DNA of 45,255 nucleotides from CALVGQ01 sp964369385. GTDB taxonomy: Bacteria > Bacillota_I > Bacilli_A > Erysipelotrichales > Erysipelotrichaceae. The translations under genes were made by a program, and so were the position numbers. Numbering within the stretch: the stretch's first letter is position 1; every line of letters begins with the position of its first letter. Of this stretch, positions 1 to 8,190 are shown in pieces. The stretch is taken from assembly GCA_964369385.1 (NCBI GenBank), contig CAYJEY010000018.1, positions 1-45,255 of the forward strand, given 5' to 3'. The notes under the pieces are model-generated. The model worked only from the letters and a program-made list of their open reading frames with translations, was not told where the DNA came from and did no database searches.

Positions 1-34
1 GCAGTCTATTGCCTTACCACTTGGCTAAGGAACC
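1..34 (-). tRNA. tRNA-Cys, 5' part only (cut by window edge)
   Basis: Read on the minus strand, the first 34 bases give a 7-base acceptor strand (GGTTCCT), a D arm containing GCCAAGTGGTAAGGC and an anticodon-stem strand ATAGA, then loop bases CTGC. The anticodon begins GC; with the D-arm pattern typical of tRNA-Cys this fits anticodon GCA. The third anticodon base and the whole 3' half are outside the window, so the identity is probable only. Confidence 0.7.
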
Positions 35-49
35 AACTGTTGCTATATT

Positions 50-77
50 ATTATAGCAAATAATTTAAACTTTGCAA
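50..77 (-). promoter_or_regulatory. Promoter of the tRNA-Cys gene
   Basis: Minus strand: -35 TTGCAA (72-77), 16-base spacer, -10 TATAAT (50-55). Transcription would start near base 43, about 9 bases before the mature tRNA 5' end. An 8-base inverted repeat (36-43 and 74-81) brackets this promoter. Confidence 0.7.
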
Positions 78-139
78 CAGTATTTTGAATCTTTTAATTT
101 TTTTGTTTTTATTCTCTTTGTATCTGCTTTATAGAATAG

Positions 140-667
140 TTATTTCGTACGTTCTAAATACTGGTGGTAATAATCCAATATCCCTGTTGTATCAAACGGA
201 GGCTCTTTACTTTGTATTTTCCCCACCAGTTCTTTTAACTGCCATTCGACAATCTTCATTACATCTTCACTATAATTCATCTTGACTTTATGATCATGAT
301 ATTCATCTTCATCTAATATATCTAATCTTCCATTAGGAAAAACTTTAACATCTAAATCATAATCAATATTTTTTATTGCTTCGCCGTCATACAAGCTTGG
401 CGATGCCAAATTACAATAATAATAGATCCCACTCTTTCGAATCATTGTAATGACATTATACCATTTATCAGGATAGAAGAAACAAACAGCTGGTTCACGT
501 GTAAACCACTTACGGCCATCAGCTTCGATTACCCATGTTTTATTTGTAACAACAACTGTCTTTTCATCCGTTGCTTCTAACACAAACCCTTTAGACCAAG
601 TGCGATGCAACGAACCATCATGCTTGTAACTTTGGATATAAACCATTTCATTTACTGCTGGCTTCAT
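140..667 (-). CDS. DUF402 family nucleoside tri-/diphosphatase-like protein
   Basis: A 175-residue soluble protein of the DUF402 family (B. subtilis YgaC, S. aureus Ntdp type). Characterised members are Mg-dependent phosphatases acting on nucleoside tri- and diphosphates. Visible family signatures are FFYPDKWYNV (63-72), YYYCNLASP (82-90), the acidic stretch IDYDLDV (101-107) and LDEDEYHDH (118-126), which supply the metal-binding carboxylates and Asn. Length is normal for the family. The gene is monocistronic. A TATAAT -10 lies at 696-701 with a poor -35. I see no terminator before the tRNA-Cys promoter downstream. The family call is firm; the in vivo substrate is unknown. Confidence 0.8.
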   Translation of the reverse strand: MKPAVNEMVYIQSYKHDGSLHRTWSKGFVLEATDEKTVVVTNKTWVIEADGRKWFTREPAVCFFYPDKWYNVITMIRKSGIYYYCNLASPSLYDGEAIKNIDYDLDVKVFPNGRLDILDEDEYHDHKVKMNYSEDVMKIVEWQLKELVGKIQSKEPPFDTTGILDYYHQYLERTK

Positions 668-725
668 TTTCTCACTTCTTTCTACAACATATTTAATTAT
701 ACACGAAATTTTAAGTGATGAAAAT

Positions 726-755
726 GCATATTTGTTAAACCTAGATTCATACTAT
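726..755 (+). promoter_or_regulatory. Sigma-E-like (mother cell) promoter of the coat gene pair
   Basis: GCATATT (726-732), 15-base spacer, CATACTAT (748-755). This resembles the B. subtilis sigma-E consensus (kmATATT, about 14 bases, CATACAmT). The predicted start would fall at about 762, almost on the ribosome binding site AAAGGAG (761-767), so the leader would be very short. No sigma-A promoter is evident nearby. Confidence 0.4.
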
Positions 756-776
756 GAACGAAAGGAGATTAAATCT

Positions 777-974
777 ATGAAAACACCACCAGAAATGCTT
801 ACAGGAAAAGACTGTAGCTATCTAAGTGATTTACTTGAAACATCCCTAACATTAGCAAAGAAAGCAAATAGCTATTCAAATGATATTGAAGATGCTCAAT
901 GCAAAAAAGCATTAAATAAAGATGCAAAAACACTTGTTGCACACTATCATGCATTATTGAACTTACTTAAATAG
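777..974 (+). CDS. Small protein paired with a spore coat protein
   Basis: A 65-residue protein starting at ATG 777, nine bases after AAAGGAG (761-767). An upstream in-frame ATG at 732 would place this ribosome binding site inside the gene and is rejected. It is helical and resembles the short partner proteins found beside CotF-type coat proteins in clostridia (pattern TGKDCSYLSDLLE, then AKKANSY). It ends 8 bases before the CotF-family gene, whose ribosome binding site AGGAGGG lies in the gap, so the two are co-transcribed. A role in the spore coat is inferred from the neighbour and the family pattern only. Confidence 0.7.
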   Translation: MKTPPEMLTGKDCSYLSDLLETSLTLAKKANSYSNDIEDAQCKKALNKDAKTLVAHYHALLNLLK

Positions 975-982
975 GAGGGACT

Positions 983-1306
983 ATGCCACAATCAAAAATC
1001 GCCAACAAAGAGGCAAAAATACTTCCATCAAAGGAAGTCTACAATGATCGCGACCGCATAAATGATTTATTAATAAGTTATAAACACTTAGCATATATGT
1101 ATTCACTTGCAATGCAAGAAGCGAGTAATCCAAAGTTATATCAATCATTTGCACAACTATTTGAAGAATCTAGTCAAATGCAAAGAGCAACTTATAATCT
1201 CATGTTTGAGAAAGGCTGGAAAACACTAGAAAAGCTAACTCAAGAGAAAATCAAGACTACACATAAGAACTTTACTCAACAAGCAAATCAACTTGAAGAG
1301 ATTTAA
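983..1306 (+). CDS. CotF-family spore coat protein
   Basis: A 107-residue protein of the Coat_F (ferritin-like four-helix) family. The region NDRDRINDLLISYKHLAYMY (23-42) followed by AMQEASNPKLY (43-53) is the family signature: a helix with conserved D/N residues and the EASNP turn. Members coat the endospore and are made in the mother cell. It is the second gene of a two-gene unit preceded by a sigma-E-like promoter and followed by a strong terminator. The basic C-terminus (KIKTTHKNFTQQ) is variable in the family. Its presence argues that the organism makes endospores, in agreement with yunB near 30.3 kb. Confidence 0.8.
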   Translation: MPQSKIANKEAKILPSKEVYNDRDRINDLLISYKHLAYMYSLAMQEASNPKLYQSFAQLFEESSQMQRATYNLMFEKGWKTLEKLTQEKIKTTHKNFTQQANQLEEI

Positions 1307-1310
1307 AGTA

Positions 1311-1356
1311 AAAGAACTTCATTTCACTGAAATCATAGTGAATGAAGTTCTTTTTA
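1311..1356. terminator. Bidirectional terminator between coat genes and lpdA
   Basis: Inverted repeat 1311-1328 / 1336-1352 (11 + 6 base pairs with a one-base bulge), followed by T-rich sequence on the plus strand and a weaker T-rich run on the minus strand. It separates convergent genes. Confidence 0.8.
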
Positions 1357-1358
1357 TA

Positions 1359-2723
1359 TTATGCCTTACATTTGCTTAATGCTAATTCGATAACTTCTTT
1401 CAGCATTTCAGAAAAAGTTGGATGTGCATATATCGATTTAGATAACTCTTTTAGTGTAAGTTTAGAATTGATTGCTTGTGTGAAAAGACATATCATATCA
1501 GTTGCTCGCTCACACATTAAATCCGCACCAATTACTTGTTGCGAATAAGAATCAAAAACAAGCTTTACAAATCCACGTGGTTGATTCGATAACAGATTCT
1601 TAGCATTTGCGCCACTCACAACCTTAACACTCATTGCATTCACATTTTCTTCTTTTGCTTTTTTCAAATTCTTTCCTACAGATGCTATTTCAGGATGAGT
1701 ATACACACAACTAGGTATTGTTTCAACTTGGTAATGCATGGGTTGATTAATCATGTGACAAACTGCATTTACTCCTTGGGCACTTGCTTCATGAGCTAGC
1801 TGAATACGACCAAGTACATCACCTATTGCATAAATGGAAGGAATCGAAGTTTCAAAGTTCTCATTTACTACAATTCGTGAATGCTCAATTTGAATATTCA
1901 AATCATCAGAAACTATATTTTCAACATTAGCTCTACGTCCTGTTGCCATCAATAAATGTGACCCCTCAACTATTTCTGTTTTTCCCTTTACATCAACTTC
2001 AATCTTGACACCAGGTGTAATTTTTTTAACTTGAGCACTTGTCAGAACATGAATATTGGACTTCTTAAATTGAAGTTTAATACTTTGTCCAATTTCTTTA
2101 TCTAATACGCTTAACAAGTTGTCTTCAACTTCAATAATTGTAACTTCTACATCAAGCATAGCCATCATTTGTGCAAATTCACACCCGATAACTCCACCGC
2201 CCACAATAATTAAGTGCTGGATATCATTATTGTATTCAAGTAATTCATCACTCGTCATATATTCAACTTGTGCTAACCCATCAAACTCGATAACACGAGG
2301 TCTACTCCCACTTGCAATAAGTATATTTTTCGTATGTAGTAATCGTCCATTTACTTCAACTATATGAGGAGCATTTATTTTTGCACTTCCATGAATCAAT
2401 TCAACACCTTCTTTAGAAAGACGTTGTTTTAGATCATCTCTAATTTTTTGAATCACAGAATTTTTATGTTGTTGCATAGTATGAAGTGAATAGCCAACTT
2501 GCTCTACATTAACTCCAAATTCATTTACATTTTTAAGTTGGTGATATGCATGAGCACTGTGCAACAATGCTTTGGTTGGTATACATCCTCGATTTAAACA
2601 TGTTCCACCCCACTCCCGTTTTTCAATCAATGCTACTTTTAATCCACGGGATGCTGCAAAACTCGCTGCATCAGTTCCTCCAGGACCTGAGCCAATCACA
2701 ATTAAATCATATTGCGTCGTCAT
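1359..2723 (-). CDS. lpdA: Dihydrolipoyl dehydrogenase (L-protein)
   Basis: A 454-residue flavoprotein that reoxidises dihydrolipoamide with NAD+. It has FAD-binding GSGPGG (11-16), the redox disulfide GGTCLNRGC with Cys42 and Cys47, a central NAD-binding GGGVIGCEFA segment, a second FAD motif (IYAIGDV) and the C-terminal AHPTFSE stretch carrying the catalytic His-Glu pair. Length is typical. It is the last gene of the glycine-cleavage operon: its ATG overlaps the lplA stop (ATGA at 2720-2723). It therefore probably serves as the L-protein of glycine cleavage rather than of a pyruvate dehydrogenase, none of whose other genes are here. Confidence 0.95.
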   Translation of the reverse strand: MTTQYDLIVIGSGPGGTDAASFAASRGLKVALIEKREWGGTCLNRGCIPTKALLHSAHAYHQLKNVNEFGVNVEQVGYSLHTMQQHKNSVIQKIRDDLKQRLSKEGVELIHGSAKINAPHIVEVNGRLLHTKNILIASGSRPRVIEFDGLAQVEYMTSDELLEYNNDIQHLIIVGGGVIGCEFAQMMAMLDVEVTIIEVEDNLLSVLDKEIGQSIKLQFKKSNIHVLTSAQVKKITPGVKIEVDVKGKTEIVEGSHLLMATGRRANVENIVSDDLNIQIEHSRIVVNENFETSIPSIYAIGDVLGRIQLAHEASAQGVNAVCHMINQPMHYQVETIPSCVYTHPEIASVGKNLKKAKEENVNAMSVKVVSGANAKNLLSNQPRGFVKLVFDSYSQQVIGADLMCERATDMICLFTQAINSKLTLKELSKSIYAHPTFSEMLKEVIELALSKCKA

Positions 2724-3724
2724 ACTATCATCTCCTTACTAAACCATTCACATATATCATTTTTCATTGAATTATTCTGCTTATCCACATTTATATTTTG
2801 AAGCCGTTCTATGATTGCCTCTCTTCGATATGGACAACCGATGAGAACTCCTCTTAAACTTTCTATGAATGATACATCCATTACATCTCCATAGATTTGA
2901 TCATCTTGAATTATTCCTTGATTTAATTTTAATTGGAATTGCACTTCTCCCCAATCAAAACGATGAGCTAATTCTATTTCAAAAGCTAAGTTTACACCAT
3001 AAAGCCATTTTTCACTTTGGTAGTGTTTTGCCAAATGCTGAATTTGAGTGTTATCCTCTGCGCTTACTTCCAAGTATTCTTCTACACATTGGTAACATCT
3101 CTTAGCAGCTTGAATAAGTTGACCTTTTAATTCTTGTAGCGTAAGTGTTGGTGCAAATTCAATAAGATTTGCTACTCTTGCTTTAACAGAGTCTACTCCT
3201 TTTGATTTAAGTTTAGCTGCTGAAGGTACCAAAAACTTTTGCATTTGAGATAATTCTACATTCATCAACAATGTACCATGATGGTAGTTTCGACCACGAC
3301 AACTATAAAAAGCATTTCCAGAAATTTTTTTGTGATTTACTGTTATATCATTTCTTCCACTTACTTCTGCATGAATTCCAAGCTGAGCTAGTGCATCTGC
3401 AATGATTTCGCACTGTCTTTTTACATCATAGTTTTCTTGGTGCATTAAAAATGTAAAATTTAAATTACCTAAGTCATGATAAACCGCACCTCCACCCGAG
3501 TTTCTTCGTGCAAGTTTCCCATGATCTTCAATCAGAGCATCAACTAAACATTCTTTATATGCGTTTTGATTCTTACCAATGACAACCGTATGTTGATTTT
3601 GCCATAAGTAAAAGATAACTTCATCTTTTCTTACATTCCCTAACAACCACTCTTCCATTGCTAAGTTTACATAAGGATCATAAGAAATAGAATCGACAAT
3701 AGTTAAGTGGTTAACTCTCATCAT
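2720..3724 (-). CDS. lplA: Lipoate-protein ligase
   Basis: A 334-residue two-domain LplA-type ligase that activates lipoate with ATP and attaches it to the lysine of lipoyl domains. The family core RRNSGGGAVYHDLGNLNF and the lysine motif SVKARVANL are present, followed by the C-terminal accessory domain. The start is uncertain: codons TTG (3727), ATG (3724) and ATG (3721) are consecutive and overlap the end of gcvPB. I chose ATG 3724. No clear ribosome binding site is seen, consistent with translational coupling. Its location between gcvPB and lpdA indicates that it lipoylates GcvH (64th residue Lys) encoded in the same operon. Confidence 0.9.
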   Translation of the reverse strand: MMRVNHLTIVDSISYDPYVNLAMEEWLLGNVRKDEVIFYLWQNQHTVVIGKNQNAYKECLVDALIEDHGKLARRNSGGGAVYHDLGNLNFTFLMHQENYDVKRQCEIIADALAQLGIHAEVSGRNDITVNHKKISGNAFYSCRGRNYHHGTLLMNVELSQMQKFLVPSAAKLKSKGVDSVKARVANLIEFAPTLTLQELKGQLIQAAKRCYQCVEEYLEVSAEDNTQIQHLAKHYQSEKWLYGVNLAFEIELAHRFDWGEVQFQLKLNQGIIQDDQIYGDVMDVSFIESLRGVLIGCPYRREAIIERLQNINVDKQNNSMKNDICEWFSKEMIV

Positions 3725-5129
3725 CAAAACGATAAGCTACCACTGGTGAGCGTGCAGCTAATACCTCATCAGGGCGTTTAATTGGCGTTGTATGTGGAGT
3801 TTCATGAATCCAACTTGGATCTTCTTTTGCACGTGTAATGATTTCTTTAAAAACTTGAATTGCCTCATCTAATGTTTCCTTCGACTCAGTTTCCGTCGGT
3901 TCAATCATCAGTGCTTCTGCTACAACAAGTGGGAAATACATTGTAGGTGGATGAATTCCATAATCTAATAAAGCCTTTGCAATATCAAGGGCGCTCACAC
4001 CATATGTCTTCTTCATATTTTGAAGACTGATAACGAACTCATGCATGCAACAACCACTTGTTGCAACATCATAATCATCTTCAAGTTTTACACGCATATA
4101 ATTTGCATTTAAAACTGCATTTTGAGCAACTTCTTTTAATCCATCTGCACCCATTGAATAAAGATAAGTCAAAGCTTTAAGCGTCACAAGAAAATTACCA
4201 TTAAATCCTTTGATTCGTCCCATTGATGTAGTCACATGGGGCTTATAATCAACTGGTGGTAAAAATGGCGCTAAGAACGATTTACACCCTACTGGACCAG
4301 AACCCGGTCCACCTCCACCATGAGGTGTAGAAAAAGTCTTGTGCAAATTCAAATGTACAATATCAAATCCCATATCCCCCGGGCGAACAATACCTAAAAT
4401 TGGATTTAGATTCGCCCCATCATAATATGTTACTCCTCCTGCATCATGAATAATTTGCGTAATTTCAAGAATATTTTTATCAAAAATACCTAGCGTATTT
4501 GGATTCGTTAGCATTAGTCCTGCAACCTGATCATCCATTGCTGACCTAAGCGCTTCTACATCTACAATACCTTCTGGAGTTGAAGGGATATTCACAATCG
4601 AATATCCTGCCATATTAGCACTAGCAGGATTTGTCCCATGTGCTGCATCTGGAACAATAACTTTAGTACGATGCTTTTCATTGCGTGAATGATGGTATGC
4701 TTTCATCAGTAACAAGCCACAAAACTCACCTTGTGCACCTGCTGCTGGTTGAAATGTCATTTCATCCATACCAGTTACCTCACATAACATTTGCTCAGCT
4801 TGTATTAAAGCCTCGATACATCCACTTACAGTATCTATTGGTTGTAGTGGATGAACATCATTAAATCCTGGAAGTCCTGCAACTACTTCATTTAACTTTG
4901 GATTGTATTTCATAGTACATGAGCCCAGTGGATAAAACCCATCATTTACACCATGTGTCTTTTTTGCAAGTTCAGTATAATGACGTGACAAATCACTTTC
5001 TGAAATTTGTGGCAAGCGACACACTGATTTTCTTTGTAAATTTGAATTTAAATTCACAACTTCAACATCACAAGCTTCAAGAATTTGATTAAAACGACCT
5101 TCTTTGCTTTTTTCAAATATTAAACTCAT
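3711..5129 (-). CDS. gcvPB: Glycine dehydrogenase (decarboxylating) subunit 2
   Basis: The 472-residue PLP-bearing subunit of the two-subunit P-protein. It decarboxylates glycine and passes the aminomethyl group to lipoylated GcvH. The PLP lysine is Lys264 in HLNLHKTFSTPHGGGGPGSG, and DAAHGTNPASA (161-171) is also typical. The start ATG 5129 follows GAAAGGAGTAGGTGC and overlaps the gcvPA stop codon (ATGA). A start 11 codons upstream would lie inside gcvPA without a ribosome binding site. Subunit stoichiometry with GcvPA is enforced by the overlap. Confidence 0.96.
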   Translation of the reverse strand: MSLIFEKSKEGRFNQILEACDVEVVNLNSNLQRKSVCRLPQISESDLSRHYTELAKKTHGVNDGFYPLGSCTMKYNPKLNEVVAGLPGFNDVHPLQPIDTVSGCIEALIQAEQMLCEVTGMDEMTFQPAAGAQGEFCGLLLMKAYHHSRNEKHRTKVIVPDAAHGTNPASANMAGYSIVNIPSTPEGIVDVEALRSAMDDQVAGLMLTNPNTLGIFDKNILEITQIIHDAGGVTYYDGANLNPILGIVRPGDMGFDIVHLNLHKTFSTPHGGGGPGSGPVGCKSFLAPFLPPVDYKPHVTTSMGRIKGFNGNFLVTLKALTYLYSMGADGLKEVAQNAVLNANYMRVKLEDDYDVATSGCCMHEFVISLQNMKKTYGVSALDIAKALLDYGIHPPTMYFPLVVAEALMIEPTETESKETLDEAIQVFKEIITRAKEDPSWIHETPHTTPIKRPDEVLAARSPVVAYRFDDES

Positions 5130-6442
5130 GCACCTACTCCTTTCACGATATCGACTAAACAATCAATGCTCTCTTTTGTGTTTACTTCTGTTGTACACCA
5201 TAGAATATGTGACTCATCTAATGGCAATCCTCCAAGTATCCCTTTTTCTCGTAATGCTTTCAAAATTACTGTTGAAGAAATAGAAGACTCACTCACAAAC
5301 TCATGAAAGATTTCATGTTCATGCGGCATCTTAAATCCCAATCCCTTTAATTGTTCTTTAAGATATAATGCTTTTGAGTGACATGTTGTTGCACATTGCT
5401 CTAAGCCTTGCATTGACATCAAAGATAAATAGATTCCTGCAGTTAAAGCACAATGTGCTTGATTAGAACAAATATTACTTGAAGCTTTTTCACGACGTAT
5501 ATGCTGTTCCCTTGCTTGTAAAGTCAACACAAACGCTCGCTTTCCTTCACTGTCCTGCGTTTGTCCTACAATACGTCCAGGTAATTTACGTGTCATACTT
5601 TCTATACAACTCATATAACCTAAATAAGGACCGCCAAAGTTTAACCCTATTCCTAAAGGTTGCCCTTCTCCTACTGCAATGTCAGCCCCCCACTCACGAG
5701 GTGTCTTAGTTATCGCTAAAGCTATTGGATTACACCCCATTACCCATTTCGCTTTGAATTGGTGGATTAAATCAGCAACCCCAGTGTAATCTAATATATT
5801 CCCATAAAAATTGGGCTGTTCAACATAGACACAGGCTACATCTTGATTTAGCAACTTTTCTAACTGTAAAAAATCTTCTCCACCATCTTTTTCTGGCATC
5901 ATGACTACTTCCATTTCATTTCCAAAACAATAAGTTTTTATTGTTTCAATTGTCTGAGGATTAGCACAAGATGACACTAATACTTGTTTCTTTTTACGCT
6001 CTTTACACATTGCAACAGCTTCAGCAGCTGCTGTTTGCCCATCATATACCGAAGCATTTGCTGCATCCATTCCCGTTAACTCACAAATATAGGTTTGAAA
6101 CTCAAAGATTGCCTGCAATATACCTTGTGATATTTCTGCTTGATATGGTGTATACGCAGTCAAAAATTCTTCCTTTGCAGCAATCAACTTCAATGCAGAT
6201 GGAATAAAGTGACGATATGCACCAGCTCCACGAAAACAATCTTCAAAAACAACATTATGATTTGACATTTGTTTTAATATTCTGAGTGTTTCTTGTTCAC
6301 TTTTTCCTAAATCTAATTTTAAATTCTCTTTCAGTAATACTTCCTCAGGTACATCTTGATACAAGTCACTAAATTGATTAAATCCAATTTCTTTGAGCAT
6401 TTGTAAAGACTCTTGAGAAGTGTTAGGAATATACTTAGCCAT
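5126..6442 (-). CDS. gcvPA: Glycine dehydrogenase (decarboxylating) subunit 1
   Basis: The 438-residue subunit 1 of the split P-protein. It is a PLP-fold domain without the PLP lysine and forms an alpha2-beta2 enzyme with GcvPB. It begins MAKYIPNTSQESLQMLKEIG, the family N-terminus, and contains the conserved FRGAGAYRHFIPS stretch and EISQGILQAIFEFQTYICEL. The start at 6442 follows AGGAGTAATT. It lies 9 bases after gcvH and overlaps gcvPB by 4 bases. Split P-proteins are usual in Bacillota, whereas proteobacteria fuse the two halves. Confidence 0.96.
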   Translation of the reverse strand: MAKYIPNTSQESLQMLKEIGFNQFSDLYQDVPEEVLLKENLKLDLGKSEQETLRILKQMSNHNVVFEDCFRGAGAYRHFIPSALKLIAAKEEFLTAYTPYQAEISQGILQAIFEFQTYICELTGMDAANASVYDGQTAAAEAVAMCKERKKKQVLVSSCANPQTIETIKTYCFGNEMEVVMMPEKDGGEDFLQLEKLLNQDVACVYVEQPNFYGNILDYTGVADLIHQFKAKWVMGCNPIALAITKTPREWGADIAVGEGQPLGIGLNFGGPYLGYMSCIESMTRKLPGRIVGQTQDSEGKRAFVLTLQAREQHIRREKASSNICSNQAHCALTAGIYLSLMSMQGLEQCATTCHSKALYLKEQLKGLGFKMPHEHEIFHEFVSESSISSTVILKALREKGILGGLPLDESHILWCTTEVNTKESIDCLVDIVKGVGA

Positions 6443-6451
6443 AATTACTCC

Positions 6452-6829
6452 TTATAACGAGTTTACATATTCAATGTATTCTTCAGAGCTTAATACTTCT
6501 TCACATTCACTAACGTCTTTTACTTTAATCATCCATGCTGCATAACAATCTTCATTAATTTTCTCTGGACTATCTAATAGTTCCTCATTGATTTCACTAA
6601 TGATTCCACTTACTGGTGAAAGAAGATCAGAAACAGCTTTTACTGATTCTGCATCCCCAAAGTTTTCACTCATTACAACTTCATCATCAACTTCTCCTAA
6701 ATTCACAAATACAATGTCACCCAATGCATTTTGAGCATAGTCAGTAATTCCAATGACTACCGTTGTTTCATCAATTGTTTGAATCCATTCATGTGATTTT
6801 GTGTACTTTAAATTTGCTGGTGTTTTCAT
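6452..6829 (-). CDS. gcvH: Glycine cleavage system H protein
   Basis: A 125-residue lipoyl carrier that shuttles the aminomethyl group and reducing equivalents between P-, T- and L-proteins. The lipoylation site is Lys64 in FGDAESVKAVSDL, inside the canonical two-hairpin lipoyl fold. HEWIQTIDETTVVIGITDYA (13-32) is the family N-terminal signature. The start ATG 6829 follows GGAGAGAAGAAAA. An in-frame ATG 15 codons upstream lies inside gcvT and has no ribosome binding site. It sits 13 bases after gcvT. Confidence 0.95.
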   Translation of the reverse strand: MKTPANLKYTKSHEWIQTIDETTVVIGITDYAQNALGDIVFVNLGEVDDEVVMSENFGDAESVKAVSDLLSPVSGIISEINEELLDSPEKINEDCYAAWMIKVKDVSECEEVLSSEEYIEYVNSL

Positions 6830-6842
6830 TTTTCTTCTCTCC

Positions 6843-7928
6843 TTATTTTTGTTTTTTATAAAACGGTAAAGCAACCACTTTTGCTTTTACCTTTCTTCCT
6901 CTTACTTCTGCTATAATCTCTTGGTCTTGTCTTGCATATTCTTTTTTTATCAATGCCATCGCAATTGGAACTCCTAGTGTAGGTGAATGAGTACCGGATG
7001 TGCTTACTCCTACCTCATTTCCATCAACAAAACATGGAGCATCTTCTCTAATAATCCCTCGCTCAACAACTTGTAATCCGACGCGGATCATATCTGATGT
7101 ATTACTCATTAATGCTTTCTTACCTACAAAATCTTCTTTTTCCATTTTCACAAAACGCATCAAATCGGCAACATAAGGCGTTAACTCTTCAGTCATTTCA
7201 TGTCCATATAGTGGCATTGCCGCTTCTAATCGAAGTGTATCTCTTGCACCAAGTCCACAACAGGCAATATCAATCTCTTCTTGATGTTCTAGGAGTGTTT
7301 CCCATATTGCAACAGCGGCTTCATTTTTACAATAGATTTCAAAGCCAGACTCGCCTGTATACCCTGTTTTTGAAATGGCACAATCATAACCGGCAATATT
7401 CCCATTAAAATTACAATGATAGTATTTCATACTTAACATTTCAGCAGGACAACATTTCAACATCACATCTAAACTTCGTGGTCCTTGGATTGCAATTTGT
7501 GATACACGCGAAGAAACATCAAGAATTTCTGTCCCTTCAATTACAAATTGTTTCATCCATGCTACATCCTTTTCTACATTGGAAGCATTGATAACGACAA
7601 AGTACTCATCTTCTTTAATACGATAAACAATGAGATCATCTATGATACCACCGCTCTCATTTAGCATTAAGCTATAGCGAGCTTGTCCATCAACCATATT
7701 AGTAAAGTCATTACTTAATAAATGATTTAAGTAACTAAGTGCTTTTTTCCCCTTTACCAGGACTTCACCCATGTGAGAAACATCAAACAAGCCACATCTT
7801 TCTCTAACTGCTTTATGCTCTTCCATTAATCCCAATTCATACTGAACTGGTAAACTAAAACCAGCATAACTAACCATCTTACCATTTTGTTTCTTATGCA
7901 TCTCATACAAAGCTGTTTTCTTATCCAT
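6843..7928 (-). CDS. gcvT: Aminomethyltransferase (glycine cleavage T protein)
   Basis: A 361-residue tetrahydrofolate-dependent enzyme releasing ammonia and 5,10-methylene-THF from the H-protein-bound intermediate. It shows the family N-terminus (SYAGFSLPVQYE), LFDVSHMGEV with the catalytic-region Asp, and GYTGESGFEIY. The start ATG 7928 follows AAAAAGGAGGATGT, a strong ribosome binding site. This is the first gene of the six-gene operon and is preceded by the glycine riboswitch and its terminator. Length is normal for the family. Confidence 0.96.
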   Translation of the reverse strand: MDKKTALYEMHKKQNGKMVSYAGFSLPVQYELGLMEEHKAVRERCGLFDVSHMGEVLVKGKKALSYLNHLLSNDFTNMVDGQARYSLMLNESGGIIDDLIVYRIKEDEYFVVINASNVEKDVAWMKQFVIEGTEILDVSSRVSQIAIQGPRSLDVMLKCCPAEMLSMKYYHCNFNGNIAGYDCAISKTGYTGESGFEIYCKNEAAVAIWETLLEHQEEIDIACCGLGARDTLRLEAAMPLYGHEMTEELTPYVADLMRFVKMEKEDFVGKKALMSNTSDMIRVGLQVVERGIIREDAPCFVDGNEVGVSTSGTHSPTLGVPIAMALIKKEYARQDQEIIAEVRGRKVKAKVVALPFYKKQK

Positions 7929-7952
7929 ACATCCTCCTTTTTCTAACTTAAT

Positions 7953-7983
7953 GAAAAAAGGCATAGAAAAAAATTCTATGCCT
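7953..7983 (-). terminator. Riboswitch-controlled terminator in the gcvT leader
   Basis: Minus-strand stem of 10 base pairs (7974-7983 with 7959-7968), 5-base loop, then a run of T (bases 7953-7959 on the plus strand are mostly A). It lies between the glycine aptamer and gcvT, where glycine binding is expected to prevent its formation. Confidence 0.85.
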
Positions 7984-7995
7984 CTGTTTCACCTT

Positions 7996-8135
7996 ATTAG
8001 TCAACAACTTTTATTACTTCTTCATGACTAACACTATCCAGAGTTTCGTCCAAATCCAATCCTTTTTGCCTGAGAGTTTTCGCAAACTTTGCCCCTTCGG
8101 CGCCAAACACTAATTGTTTGGACTCTCTTGAATTC
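7996..8135 (-). promoter_or_regulatory. Glycine riboswitch, single aptamer with ghost-aptamer stem
   Basis: The minus strand carries the glycine-aptamer landmarks in order: GAGAG (8123-8127), GGCGCCGAAGGGGCAAA (8088-8104), CTCTCAGGC (8068-8076) and GACGAAACTCTGG (about 8038-8050). Tandem gcvT riboswitches continue into a second aptamer with its own conserved core; here none follows. Instead TTAGTCA (8025-8031) pairs with TGACTAA (7997-8003) across a 21-base loop, matching the ghost aptamer of singleton glycine riboswitches. CTCTG of the aptamer 3' side could also pair with CAGAG at the terminator base, a possible antiterminator. Expected behaviour, from the family, is glycine-induced readthrough into gcvT. 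Confidence 0.88.
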
Positions 8136-8161
8136 TTCATTCGAAATAACATTCTACTACA

Positions 8162-8190
8162 ATAATACAATAGGTATTATGCAATTTCAA
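8162..8190 (-). promoter_or_regulatory. Promoter of the glycine cleavage operon
   Basis: Minus strand TTGAAA (8185-8190), 17-base spacer, TATTAT (8162-8167). The start would be near 8155, about 25 bases before the riboswitch core. Confidence 0.75.

Noticed and set aside
732..776. Upstream ATG as start of the small coat-associated gene
   Set aside because: It would place the strong AAAGGAG site inside the coding region and has no ribosome binding site of its own.
8038..8050. Second glycine aptamer
   Set aside because: GACGAAACTCTGG is the closing part of the first aptamer; no second core with a GGTGCCAGG-like segment follows before the terminator.
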